From positions 1-64,000 of the forward strand of contig NZ_BAAAEN010000027.1 in assembly GCF_039523035.1 (NCBI RefSeq): DNA of 64,000 bases. Direction: 5' to 3'. Under the pieces are notes generated by a model. It was not told the origin of the DNA, ran no database searches, and saw only the letters and a list, made by a program, of their open reading frames with translations. The number at the start of each line of letters is the position of its first letter. Positions within the stretch are counted from its first letter, which is position 1. Origin of the DNA: Pigmentiphaga daeguensis (GTDB lineage Bacteria; Pseudomonadota; Gammaproteobacteria; Burkholderiales; Burkholderiaceae_B). The position numbers were made by a program, and so were the translations under genes. Positions 25,932 to 35,216 of this stretch are shown piece after piece.

Positions 25932-26951
25932 ATGTCCCAGAATCTGGACGATCTGATACGCCAAGCCGGGGAGGCCTTCGCGGCCGCGTCCGACCCCAAC
26001 GCGCTGGAGAACGAAAAGGCCCGGTTCCTGGGTAAGCAGGGCGCCTTGACGGCGCTGCTCAAGGGGTTGGCCAGCCTGACGCCGGAACAGAAGCGCACCG
26101 AGGGGGCGCGCATCAACGAGGCCAAGGGCCGGATCGAGGGGCTGCTGAACGAGCGCCGGCAGGCCTTGGCCGATGCCAGGCTGAATGCGCGCCTGGCGGA
26201 GGAAACCATCGACGTCACGCTGCCCGGCCGCGGCCGTGGCCGGGGCGGCATTCACCCGGTGATCCGCACCTGGGAACGGATCGAGCAGATCTTCCGCTCC
26301 ATCGGCTTCGACGTGGCCGACGGCCCGGAAATCGAGAACGACTGGACCAACTTCACGGCGCTGAACAATCCCGAGAACCACCCGGCCCGGTCGATGCAGG
26401 ATACGTTCTACGTCGACATGAAGGACGACAAGGGCCTGCCGCTGCTGCTGCGCACGCACACCAGCCCGATGCAGGTGCGCTACGCGCGCGCCCACCAGCC
26501 GCCCATCAAGGTGATCGCCCCCGGGCGGACCTACCGCGTGGACAGCGACGCCACGCATTCGCCCATGTTCCACCAGGTGGAGGGCCTGTGGATAGACGAG
26601 AACATCTCGTTCGCCGACCTGAAGGGCGTCTACACCGATTTCCTGCGCGCCTTCTTCGAGACCGATGACCTGGTGCTGCGCTTCCGCCCGTCGTTCTTCC
26701 CGTTCACGGAACCGTCGGCCGAGATCGACATGATGTTCACTTCCGGCCCCAACAAGGGCCGCTGGCTGGAGATCTCCGGATCGGGCCAGGTGCATCCTGC
26801 CGTGGTGCGCAACTTCGGCCTGGATCCGGAACGCTACATCGGCTTTGCCTTCGGCTCCGGGCTGGAACGGCTGACGATGCTGCGCTACGGCGTGAACGAC
26901 CTGCGCCAGTTCTTCGAAGGCGACCTGCGTTTCCTCAGACAATTCAATTAA
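25932..26951 (+). CDS. pheS: Phenylalanyl-tRNA synthetase alpha subunit
   Basis: Catalytic subunit of the alpha2-beta2 enzyme that charges tRNA-Phe. The 339 residues include an N-terminal coiled coil (1-90) that binds tRNA, class II motif 1 around HPVIRTWERIEQIF, motif 2 with APGRTYRVDSDATHSPMFHQVEG, and motif 3 with GFAFGSGLERLTMLRYG. FFPFTEPSAEIDM is conserved around the Phe pocket. It is separated from rplT by 154 bp containing a hairpin, and from pheT by a 73-bp gap filled with a long inverted repeat. Confidence 0.97.
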   Translation: MSQNLDDLIRQAGEAFAAASDPNALENEKARFLGKQGALTALLKGLASLTPEQKRTEGARINEAKGRIEGLLNERRQALADARLNARLAEETIDVTLPGRGRGRGGIHPVIRTWERIEQIFRSIGFDVADGPEIENDWTNFTALNNPENHPARSMQDTFYVDMKDDKGLPLLLRTHTSPMQVRYARAHQPPIKVIAPGRTYRVDSDATHSPMFHQVEGLWIDENISFADLKGVYTDFLRAFFETDDLVLRFRPSFFPFTEPSAEIDMMFTSGPNKGRWLEISGSGQVHPAVVRNFGLDPERYIGFAFGSGLERLTMLRYGVNDLRQFFEGDLRFLRQFN

Positions 26952-26959
26952 GGGAGGTG

Positions 26960-27013
26960 CCCCCCTGCGCGCTGGCGCGCGCCCCTGGGAGGCGCGCGAA
27001 GCGCGCAGGGGGG
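26960..27013 (+). repeat. Hairpin repeat between pheS and pheT
   Basis: CCCCCCTGCGCGC at 26960-26972 pairs perfectly with GCGCGCAGGGGGG at 27001-27013 around a GC-rich 28-nt loop. The arm resembles the outer ends of the composite repeats at 40339-40598 and 62878-63145, so it seems a single degenerate member of the same family. It lies directly upstream of the pheT start and could affect pheT translation or message processing. Confidence 0.55.
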
Positions 27014-27024
27014 AACTTACAGAC

Positions 27025-29436
27025 ATGCAATTTCCCGAATCCTGGTTGCGGGCCCTGACGAATCCCGCCATTTCGACCGACGAGCTGGCTCATCAATTGA
27101 CCATGGCCGGTCTCGAGGTCGAAGAAGCCGAGCCGGTGGCGCCCGCCTTCAGCGGCGTGGTGGTGGCGCAGGTGCTGGCGCTCGAGCCGCATCCGAACGC
27201 CGACAAGCTGCGCGTGTGCAAGGTCGACGCGGGGCAGGGCGAGCCCTTGCAGATCGTGTGCGGCGCACCCAATGTGGCGGTCGGCATGAAGGTGCCGCTG
27301 GCCACCGTGGGCGCCCGTCTGCCCGGCGACATCAAGATAGGCGTGGCCAAGATGCGTGGCGTGGAGTCCTCGGGCATGCTGTGCTCGGCGCGCGAACTGG
27401 GCCTGTCGCAGGACCACGCGGGCCTGCTGGACCTGGGCGCGGATGCCACGGTCGGCATGTCCGTGCGCGAATGGCTGCAATTGGACGACACGGTCTTCAC
27501 GCTCAAGCTCACTCCCAACAAGGCCGATTGCCTGTCGGTGCTGGGCGTGGCGCGCGAGGTCTCGGCCCTGACCGGCGCGCCGCTGGCCGCGCCGAAGCTG
27601 GATCCGGTGGCGGTCGCCATCGACGACCGCGTGCCGGTGACCGTGCATGCCCCGGATCTGTGCGGGCGCTACGTAGGGCGGGTCATCCGCGGCGTGGATG
27701 CGTCCGTTCCCACGCCGGAGTGGATCAAGCGGCGCCTCGAGCGCGCCGGCCAGCGCTCGATTTCCGCGCTGGTCGACATTTCCAACTATGTCATGCTGGA
27801 ACTGGGCCGTCCCAGCCACGTGTTCGACCTGGCCAAGGTGCGCGGCGGCCTGCACGTGCGGTGGGGGCAGCCGGGCGAGCAGGTGCTGCTGCTGAATGGC
27901 CAGACCGTCGAGGTGGACGGGCAGGTCGGCGTGATCGCCGACGACAACGGCCCCGAGTGCCTGGCCGGGATCATGGGCGGCGAGGCCACCTCGGTGTCCA
28001 CCCAGACCCGCGACATCTATCTCGAGGCCGCCTTCTGGTGGCCCGCCAGCATCGCCGGCCGCGCGCGCCGCTACAACTTCAGCACCGACGCCAGCCATCG
28101 CTTCGAGCGCGGCGTGGACTACGCCAACATTCCCGCCGACCTGGAATACCTGACCAGCCTGATCGTGCAGGTGTGCGGCGGCCAAGCCGGCCCGGTCGAC
28201 GACCAGGTGGTCAACCTGCCCGAGCGCAAGCCCGTGCGCCTGCGCGTGGCGCGTTGCCACAAGGTCCTGGGCGTGGACGTGCCGGAAGACGAGATCGCCG
28301 GCATCTTCACCCGCCTGGGGCTGCCCTTCGTGCGCGAGCCCGGCGCCTTCGTCGTGACGCCGCCGTCGTTCCGCTTCGACATCGAGATCGAGGAAGACCT
28401 GATCGAGGAAGTCGCGCGCGTCCACGGCTTCGAGCGCATTCCCGACCTGCCGCCGCTGGCGCGGGCCGCGGTACGCGCCGTGCCGGAAGAGCGCCACACC
28501 TTCCACGCGCTGCGCCACACGATGGCCGACCTGGACTACCAGGAGGTGATCAACTTCAGCTTCGTGGAGGCCGATTGGGAGCGCGACTACGCGGGCAACA
28601 CGGACCCCGTCCGCCTGCTCAATCCGATCGCGAGCCAGTTGTCGGTCATGCGCAGCAGCCTGATCGGCGGCTTGGTGGCCAACGCCCAATACAACGTGAA
28701 CCGCAAGACCAGCCGTGTGCGGGTGTTCGAACTGGGCCGGGTCTTCTGGCGCGACGCGGCCGTGGCCGACGGTCCGCTGGCGGTGGCTGGCGTGAACCAG
28801 CCCATGCGCCTTGCCGGCCTGGCCTACGGGCCGGCGGTGGAAGAGCAGTGGGGGACGCAGACCAGGCAGGTCGATTTCTACGACGTGAAGGCCGACGTGG
28901 AGGCCCTGCTGGCCGGCGGTTCCACCCAGGCGCCGCGCTTCGTGCCCGATGCGCATCCGGCCCTGCATCCCGGCCGCAGCGCCCGTATCGTCATCGACGG
29001 CGAGACGGTGGGCTGGATAGGCGAGCTGCACCCGCGCTGGCTGCAACGCGCGGAACTGCCGCACGCCCCGGTGGTGTTCGAACTGGACGCCGACCGCATC
29101 GCCGTCCGTCCGCTGCCGTCGCTGCGAGAGATCTCGCGCCAGCCGGTGGTGATCCGCGATCTGGCGCTGTGGGTGGCCGAGGCGGTGACGGCACAGCAGA
29201 TGCTGGATACGGTGCGCCATCTGGTGGCCAGGGAGCCCGAACTGGCGGTCGTCCAGGATGCACGGATTTTCGACGTTTGGCGGGATAAGTCCTTGTTAGA
29301 AAAGGAAAAAAGCCTTGCCTTCCGGTTCTGGCTACAGGATACTTCGGTAACCCTGGACGACGCCCGAGTCGAGGCGTGCCTGGCCCGTATCCGCGCCGCG
29401 CTCGAGTCCGAGCACGGCGCGCGGCTGAGGGTTTGA
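27025..29436 (+). CDS. pheT: Phenylalanyl-tRNA synthetase beta subunit
   Basis: An 803-residue structural and editing subunit. In order: the EMAP-II-like tRNA-binding domain (about 40-150, HPNADKLRVCKVDAGQG), B1/B5 domains, the B3/B4 editing domain (DISNYVMLELGRPSHVFDL and FSTDASHRFERGVDY), the catalytic-like fold, and the C-terminal ferredoxin-like anticodon-binding domain (SLAFRFWLQDTSVTLDDARVEA). Length matches the family (E. coli 795). The Shine-Dalgarno is poor, consistent with coupling to or processing from pheS mRNA. Confidence 0.97.
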   Translation: MQFPESWLRALTNPAISTDELAHQLTMAGLEVEEAEPVAPAFSGVVVAQVLALEPHPNADKLRVCKVDAGQGEPLQIVCGAPNVAVGMKVPLATVGARLPGDIKIGVAKMRGVESSGMLCSARELGLSQDHAGLLDLGADATVGMSVREWLQLDDTVFTLKLTPNKADCLSVLGVAREVSALTGAPLAAPKLDPVAVAIDDRVPVTVHAPDLCGRYVGRVIRGVDASVPTPEWIKRRLERAGQRSISALVDISNYVMLELGRPSHVFDLAKVRGGLHVRWGQPGEQVLLLNGQTVEVDGQVGVIADDNGPECLAGIMGGEATSVSTQTRDIYLEAAFWWPASIAGRARRYNFSTDASHRFERGVDYANIPADLEYLTSLIVQVCGGQAGPVDDQVVNLPERKPVRLRVARCHKVLGVDVPEDEIAGIFTRLGLPFVREPGAFVVTPPSFRFDIEIEEDLIEEVARVHGFERIPDLPPLARAAVRAVPEERHTFHALRHTMADLDYQEVINFSFVEADWERDYAGNTDPVRLLNPIASQLSVMRSSLIGGLVANAQYNVNRKTSRVRVFELGRVFWRDAAVADGPLAVAGVNQPMRLAGLAYGPAVEEQWGTQTRQVDFYDVKADVEALLAGGSTQAPRFVPDAHPALHPGRSARIVIDGETVGWIGELHPRWLQRAELPHAPVVFELDADRIAVRPLPSLREISRQPVVIRDLALWVAEAVTAQQMLDTVRHLVAREPELAVVQDARIFDVWRDKSLLEKEKSLAFRFWLQDTSVTLDDARVEACLARIRAALESEHGARLRV

Positions 29437-29457
29437 TACCGCTTCCCATCCGTGTCT

Positions 29458-29856
29458 ATGCATTCTCTCGTTTCCGATAGCTACGCTTCCCCGGACTCCC
29501 TCGACGCCGATCCCGAGTCCGACCTGCCGCAGGGCGGGCTCGATACGCGTACCCTGACCAAGGCCGAACTGGCCGACCTGCTGTTCGAGCGGGTCGGCCT
29601 GAACAAGCGTGAAGCCAAGGACATGGTCGAGACCTTCTTCGAGGAAATCCGCGACGCGCTCGAACGCGGCGACATGGTCAAGCTATCGGGTTTCGGCAAC
29701 TTCCAGGTGCGCAACAAGCCGCAGCGGCCCGGACGCAATCCCAAGACGGGCGAGGAAATCCCCATCGCCGCCCGTCGCGTCGTCACCTTCCATGCGAGCC
29801 AGAAGCTCAAGAGCATGGTCGAACAGGTCGCGCTGCGCGAACAGAATCCGTCCTGA
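29458..29856 (+). CDS. ihfA: Integration host factor alpha subunit
   Basis: DNA-bending protein that works with IhfB in replication, recombination and promoter architecture. The core (LTKAELADLLFERVGLNKREAKDMVETFFEEI, LSGFGNFQVRNKPQRPGRNPKTGEEIPI, RRVVTFHASQKL) is typical, and the Pro of RNPKTG intercalates DNA. It is 132 residues, about 33 more than E. coli, because of an acidic Ser/Asp-rich N-terminal extension. The ATG at 29458 is used; a GTG at 29452 is also possible, and neither has a clear ribosome binding site. It closes the thrS-pheT block. Confidence 0.93.
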   Translation: MHSLVSDSYASPDSLDADPESDLPQGGLDTRTLTKAELADLLFERVGLNKREAKDMVETFFEEIRDALERGDMVKLSGFGNFQVRNKPQRPGRNPKTGEEIPIAARRVVTFHASQKLKSMVEQVALREQNPS

Positions 29857-29864
29857 GAGGTCCT

Positions 29865-30266
29865 ATGGCGCGCATCGAGCCACCCGTCGTTCTTCCGCCC
29901 ATTCCCGCCAAGCGCTATTTCACGATAGGCGAGGTCAGCGAACTCTGTGGCGTCAAGCCTCACGTGCTGCGCTACTGGGAACAGGAATTCACCCAGCTCA
30001 AGCCCATCAAGCGACGGGGCAACCGCCGTTACTACCAGCACCACGAAGTGCTGCTGATCCGCCGCATCCGCGAACTGTTGTACGAGCAGGGCTTCACCAT
30101 CAGCGGCGCCCGCAACCGCCTGGACGAGTCGCGCGGACACGTGGACGAGGCGCCCCAGGTGGCGCTGGTGTCCATCGAGGAGCCCGAGCTGCAGGCCATC
30201 CGGGCCGAGCTGGCCGACATCGCCAGCCTGTTGCAGTCCGCCCGCGAGACCAGCCTGGCGCGATAA
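29865..30266 (+). CDS. MerR-family transcriptional regulator
   Basis: A 133-residue protein with a MerR-type winged helix: YFTIGEVSELCGVKPHVLRYWEQEF, then KRRGNRRYYQHHEVLLIRRI, followed by a short coiled coil. There are no cysteines suited to metal sensing in the C-terminal part. A MerR-like gene directly after ihfA is a common arrangement in beta- and gamma-proteobacteria, and its target is generally unknown. It begins 8 bp after ihfA and is probably co-transcribed. Confidence 0.88.
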   Translation: MARIEPPVVLPPIPAKRYFTIGEVSELCGVKPHVLRYWEQEFTQLKPIKRRGNRRYYQHHEVLLIRRIRELLYEQGFTISGARNRLDESRGHVDEAPQVALVSIEEPELQAIRAELADIASLLQSARETSLAR

Positions 30267-30272
30267 CGCGTT

Positions 30273-31391
30273 TCAGTCCATGTGGCCGTAGGTCAGCTTG
30301 CGCACCAGGTCGATGAGCTGGCTCTGGCGCGAGGTCTGGGTCCGGCGGAACAGCGACTTGAGCTGGGTCCTGGTCGTCTCCTGGGAGACGCCCAACTGCT
30401 GCGCGCACTCCTTGACGTGGTGTCCCTGCATCAACAACAGCAACAGCCGGTATTCCGCGTGCGGGATGCCGAACAGCGCATGCAGCAGGCGATGCGCGCT
30501 GATGGGGGTGGCATCGTGGGTATGGACCTTTACCAGTGCCAGGGGCTCGTACGTGGACAGCGGGAACGACATCGGTTCTGGCAGCGGCATGGCCACTACC
30601 GCGTAGCGGATCGGTGGCGTGCCGAACTCGACATGGGCGCCGGTGGCCAGCCGGGTCCGCCGGGTACAGGCAGCCACGAGCGCCTCGGCAAGCCGGGAAC
30701 CCGCCCCGGCCCGCGATGGCTTCAGGCCCGAGGCGCCGAAAGGATTGCCGGGCAGGGAAAGCCAGGTCGCGCCGGCCCGGTTGGAAAGATACACGCGGCC
30801 CTGCGCGTCGGTGGCCAGCAGCGGGAAGCTGAAATCGTCGAGCAGTTGCTGCGCCAGCTCGGCCCGTTGCTGCAAGTTCAGGAATTCATGGCGCAACGTC
30901 GCGGCCTGTTGCAGGTGTGGAGCGAGCAGGCGCAGCAGCGGGGATTTGGACGGCTCATCGGTGTCGGGCTGCGACAAAGGGAATTGCAGTGAAAGGCAGC
31001 ATTCGGCCACGCCGTTCTTCAGGATGGGAAGGGCATGCACGGAGCGCAGCCCATACGGCCGCATGAATTCCTGATAGAAGGGATCACGGTCGAGGGCGTG
31101 GCGGGTGAACCACTGCCAGTCGATGTACCAGTTGCCCAGTTGCAGCCGATGGCGCACGTTTTCCGCCGGGTCGTAGCGGCTGTAGCGATTGGTGTACTCG
31201 TCGAACGCCCGCTCGTCCCCGCCGCTGTGGTCGCCGACCGCGGCGGCCGGGGCGCGCCGGTCCAGGATGACCGTGCAGGCCGATTCGGCTCCCGTCAGGT
31301 TCCGGATACGCTTGAGCGCCGCATGCCATCCCTCTTGCCCAAGGACGCCGCCGTACAGGTCGTGGGCAATGCTAAGGGCCAGTTTTTCCAT
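30273..31391 (-). CDS. LuxR-family transcriptional regulator
   Basis: A 372-residue protein. The C-terminal 65 residues form a LuxR/FixJ helix-turn-helix (FGIPHAEYRLLLLLMQGHHVKECAQQLGVSQETTRTQLKSLF). The N-terminal part looks like a PAS/sensor domain with NRYSRYDPAENVRH and a second PAS-like stretch (LLDDFSFPLLATDAQGRVYLSN). No receiver domain is present, so it is not a standard two-component regulator. It converges on the merR gene with a 6-bp gap. Its target is unknown; it lies downstream of the AceE-like gene on the same strand. Confidence 0.8.
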   Translation of the reverse strand: MEKLALSIAHDLYGGVLGQEGWHAALKRIRNLTGAESACTVILDRRAPAAAVGDHSGGDERAFDEYTNRYSRYDPAENVRHRLQLGNWYIDWQWFTRHALDRDPFYQEFMRPYGLRSVHALPILKNGVAECCLSLQFPLSQPDTDEPSKSPLLRLLAPHLQQAATLRHEFLNLQQRAELAQQLLDDFSFPLLATDAQGRVYLSNRAGATWLSLPGNPFGASGLKPSRAGAGSRLAEALVAACTRRTRLATGAHVEFGTPPIRYAVVAMPLPEPMSFPLSTYEPLALVKVHTHDATPISAHRLLHALFGIPHAEYRLLLLLMQGHHVKECAQQLGVSQETTRTQLKSLFRRTQTSRQSQLIDLVRKLTYGHMD

Positions 31392-31495
31392 TCTCGTTCT
31401 TGCGACCGCTCCATCGTCCGCAAAGAATATTACGGCGGCGAACGGCGAGGCAAACAATGGCGCGGTCCGGCTTGGGCCGGTGTATCTCCGGCGCG

Positions 31496-34192
31496 TCAGG
31501 CCTCCCACGCCGGACGCGGATCGGTCCGTATCGGGTAGCGTGCGATGGCCTGCGCGCACCGTTCGCGAGGGCATGAGCCGGCGTCGGCCAGCGCATGCAG
31601 CGCGGCCAGGACGATGTGGAAACGATCGACCTCGAAGAACTGGCGCAGGGCGCCGCGGGTATCGCTGCGGCCGAAGCCGTCCGTTCCGAGCACCGTCATG
31701 CGCGCGGGGCAATGGGGCGCGATCAGCGACGGCCAGGCGCGCACGTAGTCGCTCGCTGCCACCACGGGGGCGCTCCCCGCCAGGCAGTGTTCGACGTGGC
31801 TGCGGCGCGCGGGCTGCTCGGGATGCAGGCGGTTCCAGCGCTCGGCCGCGCGCGCGTCCCGTGCCAGTTCCGCGTAGCTGGTCGCGCTCCAGGTCTCGCT
31901 GGCGATGCCCCAGTCGTCGGCCAACAGCTCGCCGGCGGCGATGGCTTCGCGCAGGATGGCGCCCGACCCCAAGAGACGCACGGCGGGCTCGCCCCGGCCG
32001 TGCACGCCGTACCGATAAAGCCCCTTGATCACGCCCTCGCGGGCCTCGGCCGGCAGGCTGGGCTGGGGAGCGTTCTCGTTGCCCAGCGTCAGGTAGTAGA
32101 AGACGTCTTCCTGTGTTTCGAGCATGGCCCGCATGCCGTGGTCGATGATGACAGCGACTTCGGCGGCGGACGCGGGATCGTAGGCGCGGCAGTTGGGGAC
32201 GGCGGCCGCCGCGACCAGGCTGGAGCCGTCCTGGTGCTGCAGCCCTTCGCCGCCCAGCGTGGTGCGGCCGGCCGTGGCGCCCAGCAGGAAGCCGCGGGCA
32301 CGCTGGTCGGCGGCGGCCCAGATCAGGTCGCCCACGCGCTGGAAGCCGAACATCGAGTAGTAGATGTAGAAGGGCAGCATCGCCGTGCCGTGCACGGCAT
32401 AGCTGGTGGCGGCCGCCGTCCAGGAACTGATCGCGCCGGCCTCGCTGATGCCTTCCTCCAGGATCTGGCCGTCCAGCGCCTCGCGATAGCTCAGTACCGA
32501 ACCGATGTCCTCGGGTTCGTAGCGCTGGCCGACGCTGGAGTAGATGCCGATCTGCCGGAACAGCGCCGCCATGCCGAAGGTGCGCGCTTCGTCGGCGACG
32601 ATGGGCACGACGCGCGGGCCCAGCCGGCTGTCCTTGAGCAGGCTGGACAACAGGCGCACGAATGCCATTGTGGTGGACATTTCCTTGCCGTCCGCCTGAA
32701 GGGCAAAACCGGCGTAGCGTTCCAGCGGGGGCACCGGCACCGGATCGGCCTGCGGCGATCGGGCCGGCACGGGGCCGCCGAGTTCGCCGCGCCGGGCATG
32801 CAGATAGCGGATCTCGGCGCTGTCTTCGCCGGGGTGCAGGAAGTCCAGCGATGCGGCCTGATCGTCGCTCAGTGGCAGCGAGAATCGGTCGCGGAAGGCG
32901 ATCAGGGCGTCGCGGTCCAGCTTTTTTTGCTGGTGGGTGGTCATCTTGCCCTGGCCTGCCTCGCCCATGCCGTAGCCTTTCTTGGTCTGCGCCAGGATGA
33001 CGGTGGGGCGCCCCGTGCTGCGCGCGGCCGCGTGATAGGCGGCATGGATCTTCACCAGATCGTGGCCACCGCGCCGCAGGCGGTCGATCTCCTCGTCCGT
33101 CAGGCCCTGCGCCAGCCGGGCCAGTTGCGGGTCCTGGCCGAAGAAATGATCGCGGTTGAAGCGGCCGTCCTTGGCGGCGAAAGTCTGCAATTGCCCGTCC
33201 ACCGTCTGCGAGAAGACCCGCCGCAGGGCGCCGCCGGTGTCGCGCGCGAACAGGCCATCCCAGTCCGACCCCCATAGCAGCTTGATCACGTTCCAGCCGG
33301 CGCCCGCGAACAGGGATTCCAGCTCGTCGACGATGCGGCCGTTGCCGCGCACCGGACCGTCCAGCCGCTGGAGATTGCAGTTCACCACCCAGACGAGATT
33401 GTCGAGCCCCTCGCGCGCCGCCAGCGTCAGCGCCGACATGCTTTCGGGCTCGTCCATCTCGCCGTCGCCGAAGATGCCCCAGACCTTCCGGCCGGCGGTG
33501 TCCAGCAGGCCGCGGTGAGCAAGGTAGCGCATGAAACGCGCCTGGTAGATGGCGTTGATGGGGCCGATGCCCATGGAGCCGGTGGGAAACTGCCAGAAAT
33601 CGGGCATGAGCCAGGGGTGCGGGTAGCTGGACAGGCCGAGCGCCCCGTGCGCCCGCGCGGTGATCTCCTGCCGGTAGTGCGCCAGGTCGGCTTCCTGCAG
33701 CCGGCCTTCCAGGAAGGCCCGGGCATAGATGCCCGGCGCCGAATGGGGCTGGCAGAACACCAGGTCCGCCTGGCCGGCCGGGCCGCCGCGGAAGAAGTGG
33801 TTGAAGCCGACCTCGAACAGATCGGCGGCACTGGCATAGCTGGCGATATGCCCGCCCAGTTCGCCATGGGCGAGGTTGGCGCGGACCACCATGGCCAGCG
33901 CGTTCCAGCGCATCAGCGCGGCCAGCCGCTCTTCGGTGGCGAGATCGCCGGGGAAGGGGGGCTGTGCCTCGACGGGGATGGTGTTGACGTAAGGGGTATG
34001 GCGCGGCGGTCGCCACCCGACCGCCGAATCGCCAGCCGCCTGCGCCAGCATGTCGAGGATCTGCCGTACGCGTTCAGGTCCGTTCGTCTCCAGCAGCGAC
34101 AGCAGGGCGTCCCGCCATTCGGCGGTCTCCATGGGGTCGGGGTCGGCTCGCGGGCCGTCCAGCCGCGCCAGGTGCCGGGATTCGTCGTACAT
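31496..34192 (-). CDS. AceE/MdeB-like 2-oxo-acid dehydrogenase E1
   Basis: An 898-residue homodimeric-type, thiamine-diphosphate-dependent E1. It covers the full AceE length: N-terminal TGHIASYASA-like segment (GGHIASYASAADL), the ThDP motif GDGEMDEPES...NCN near residues 246-275, and middle and C-terminal transketolase-like domains (HQDGSSLVAAAAVPNC, GTDGFGRSDTR). It stands alone without E2 or E3 and is divergent from an Lrp-type regulator. That pairing recalls mdeR/mdeB of Pseudomonas, where the E1 uses 2-oxobutyrate, but no methionine gamma-lyase gene is adjacent. Pyruvate or another 2-oxo acid remains possible. GGAGAGG precedes the ATG. Confidence 0.88.
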   Translation of the reverse strand: MYDESRHLARLDGPRADPDPMETAEWRDALLSLLETNGPERVRQILDMLAQAAGDSAVGWRPPRHTPYVNTIPVEAQPPFPGDLATEERLAALMRWNALAMVVRANLAHGELGGHIASYASAADLFEVGFNHFFRGGPAGQADLVFCQPHSAPGIYARAFLEGRLQEADLAHYRQEITARAHGALGLSSYPHPWLMPDFWQFPTGSMGIGPINAIYQARFMRYLAHRGLLDTAGRKVWGIFGDGEMDEPESMSALTLAAREGLDNLVWVVNCNLQRLDGPVRGNGRIVDELESLFAGAGWNVIKLLWGSDWDGLFARDTGGALRRVFSQTVDGQLQTFAAKDGRFNRDHFFGQDPQLARLAQGLTDEEIDRLRRGGHDLVKIHAAYHAAARSTGRPTVILAQTKKGYGMGEAGQGKMTTHQQKKLDRDALIAFRDRFSLPLSDDQAASLDFLHPGEDSAEIRYLHARRGELGGPVPARSPQADPVPVPPLERYAGFALQADGKEMSTTMAFVRLLSSLLKDSRLGPRVVPIVADEARTFGMAALFRQIGIYSSVGQRYEPEDIGSVLSYREALDGQILEEGISEAGAISSWTAAATSYAVHGTAMLPFYIYYSMFGFQRVGDLIWAAADQRARGFLLGATAGRTTLGGEGLQHQDGSSLVAAAAVPNCRAYDPASAAEVAVIIDHGMRAMLETQEDVFYYLTLGNENAPQPSLPAEAREGVIKGLYRYGVHGRGEPAVRLLGSGAILREAIAAGELLADDWGIASETWSATSYAELARDARAAERWNRLHPEQPARRSHVEHCLAGSAPVVAASDYVRAWPSLIAPHCPARMTVLGTDGFGRSDTRGALRQFFEVDRFHIVLAALHALADAGSCPRERCAQAIARYPIRTDPRPAWEA

Positions 34193-34216
34193 GCCTGCCT
34201 CTCCTCGTCTTTTCAT

Positions 34217-34294
34217 GAAAAATTCTACGCTTGAAGGTCCGGAATTTTTCCCCGAAAATTCTTTGAATAAGCGGGATAAGCGGCAGAAAATTCT
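34217..34294. promoter_or_regulatory. Repeated AAAATTCT motifs between aceE-like gene and lrp-like gene
   Basis: The AT-rich divergent promoter has AAAATTCT at 34219-34226, 34255-34262 and 34287-34294, plus one inverted copy, GGAATTTTTC, at 34241-34250. The second and third copies extend to AAAATTCTTTGAA and AAAATTCTTTCAA, 32 bp apart, about three helical turns. Phased degenerate repeats of this kind fit binding by an Lrp/AsnC octamer, here the protein encoded at 34316. Confidence 0.6.
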
Positions 34295-34315
34295 TTCAAG
34301 GGGAAGAAATCAAGC

Positions 34316-34795
34316 ATGATCGATCTCGATGACATCGACCGGCGAATCCTGGCCGAGCTCCAGGCCGATGCCAGCATCTCCAACGTGGAACTGGCGCGCC
34401 GGGTGCATCTGTCGCCATCCCCGTGCCTGACCCGGGTCAAGGCGCTGGAGGCCGCCGGCCTGATCCGCCAGTACGTCGCCTTGCTCGACCCGCAGCAACT
34501 GGGGCTGCACCTGAACGTGTTCATCTCGATCAGTCTGAAGCAGCAGAACCGCAAGGCGCTGCAGGTATTCGAGGATGCCATCTGCGCCCGCGAGGAAGTC
34601 ATGGAGTGCTACCTGATGACGGGGGATGCCGACTACCTGCTGCGGGTGGCCGTGCCGGACATCCAGGCGCTCGAGAGCTTCATCCTGGAGCAGTTGTCGC
34701 CCATCGCCCAGGTCGAGAAGATCCGCTCCAGCTTCGCGCTCAAGCAGGTGCGCTACAAGACCGCGTTGCCGCTGCGGGCGGCGGGCGCGCGCTAG
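34316..34795 (+). CDS. Lrp/AsnC-family transcriptional regulator
   Basis: A 159-residue regulator with an N-terminal winged helix (LDDIDRRILAELQADASISNVELARRVHLSPSPCLTRVKALEAAGLI) and a RAM ligand domain (VMECYLMTGDADYLLRVAVPDI). Members sense amino acids or 2-oxo acids and bind phased AT-rich repeats. It is divergent from the AceE/MdeB-like E1 and most likely activates it. A GGGGA ribosome binding site lies upstream of the ATG. The gene resembles MdeR and BkdR in context. Confidence 0.92.
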   Translation: MIDLDDIDRRILAELQADASISNVELARRVHLSPSPCLTRVKALEAAGLIRQYVALLDPQQLGLHLNVFISISLKQQNRKALQVFEDAICAREEVMECYLMTGDADYLLRVAVPDIQALESFILEQLSPIAQVEKIRSSFALKQVRYKTALPLRAAGAR

Positions 34796-35097
34796 CGCCG
34801 CCTCCGGGCGCGGATGTCCCTAGTGGGCACTACAACGCCGTGGGCGACGGCCTGGCGGACGTGGCCCTGACAAAAGGAGGGTTATTGGTCGGACGAATCG
34901 CCCGGGAATTATTGATTGTTTTTGTAAAAAATAATGCAATGTCGGATGCCATGCAGGATCACGGTAGTTTCACATTTTCCTGGACGATTCCGTTCGCATT
35001 GACTGGAAACAAATCGGCAAAACAAAAAGCCCGGCAGCTTGTGGCCACCGGGCTCTTTTTCTTCGGTTCCGACAAATACAGGTCAAGAACTTGTATA
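34796..35097. other. Noncoding interval between lrp-like gene and tRNA-Pro
   Basis: No convincing gene is present in these 302 bp. Just after the lrp-like stop there is a GCGCCGCCTCCGGGCGC hairpin that may end that transcript. The middle (34910-35020) is AT-rich and otherwise featureless. The right end holds the bidirectional terminator of tRNA-Pro. Confidence 0.6.
35028..35059 (-). terminator. Terminator of tRNA-Pro
   Basis: AGCCCGG at 35028-35034 pairs with CCGGGCT at 35048-35054. Read on the minus strand, the stem is followed by TTTTTGTTTT, an intrinsic terminator for tRNA-Pro. On the plus strand it is followed by CTTTTTCTT, so it may work in both directions. Confidence 0.75.
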
Positions 35098-35176
<79 letters not shown>

Positions 35177-35184
35177 AGAAAAAA

Positions 35185-35190
35185 AGTATA
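35185..35190 (-). promoter_or_regulatory. -10 box of tRNA-Pro
   Basis: TATACT on the minus strand ends 11 bases upstream of the tRNA 5' end, within an AT-rich run. No clear -35 hexamer is seen at 17 bp. Confidence 0.5.
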
Positions 35191-35216
35191 GCAAATTTTC
35201 GAGGGTGTAGGAAAGG

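Noticed and set aside
34910..35020. A small ORF in the AT-rich gap before tRNA-Pro
   Set aside because: Short open frames exist but lack ribosome binding sites, codon bias and recognisable sequence.
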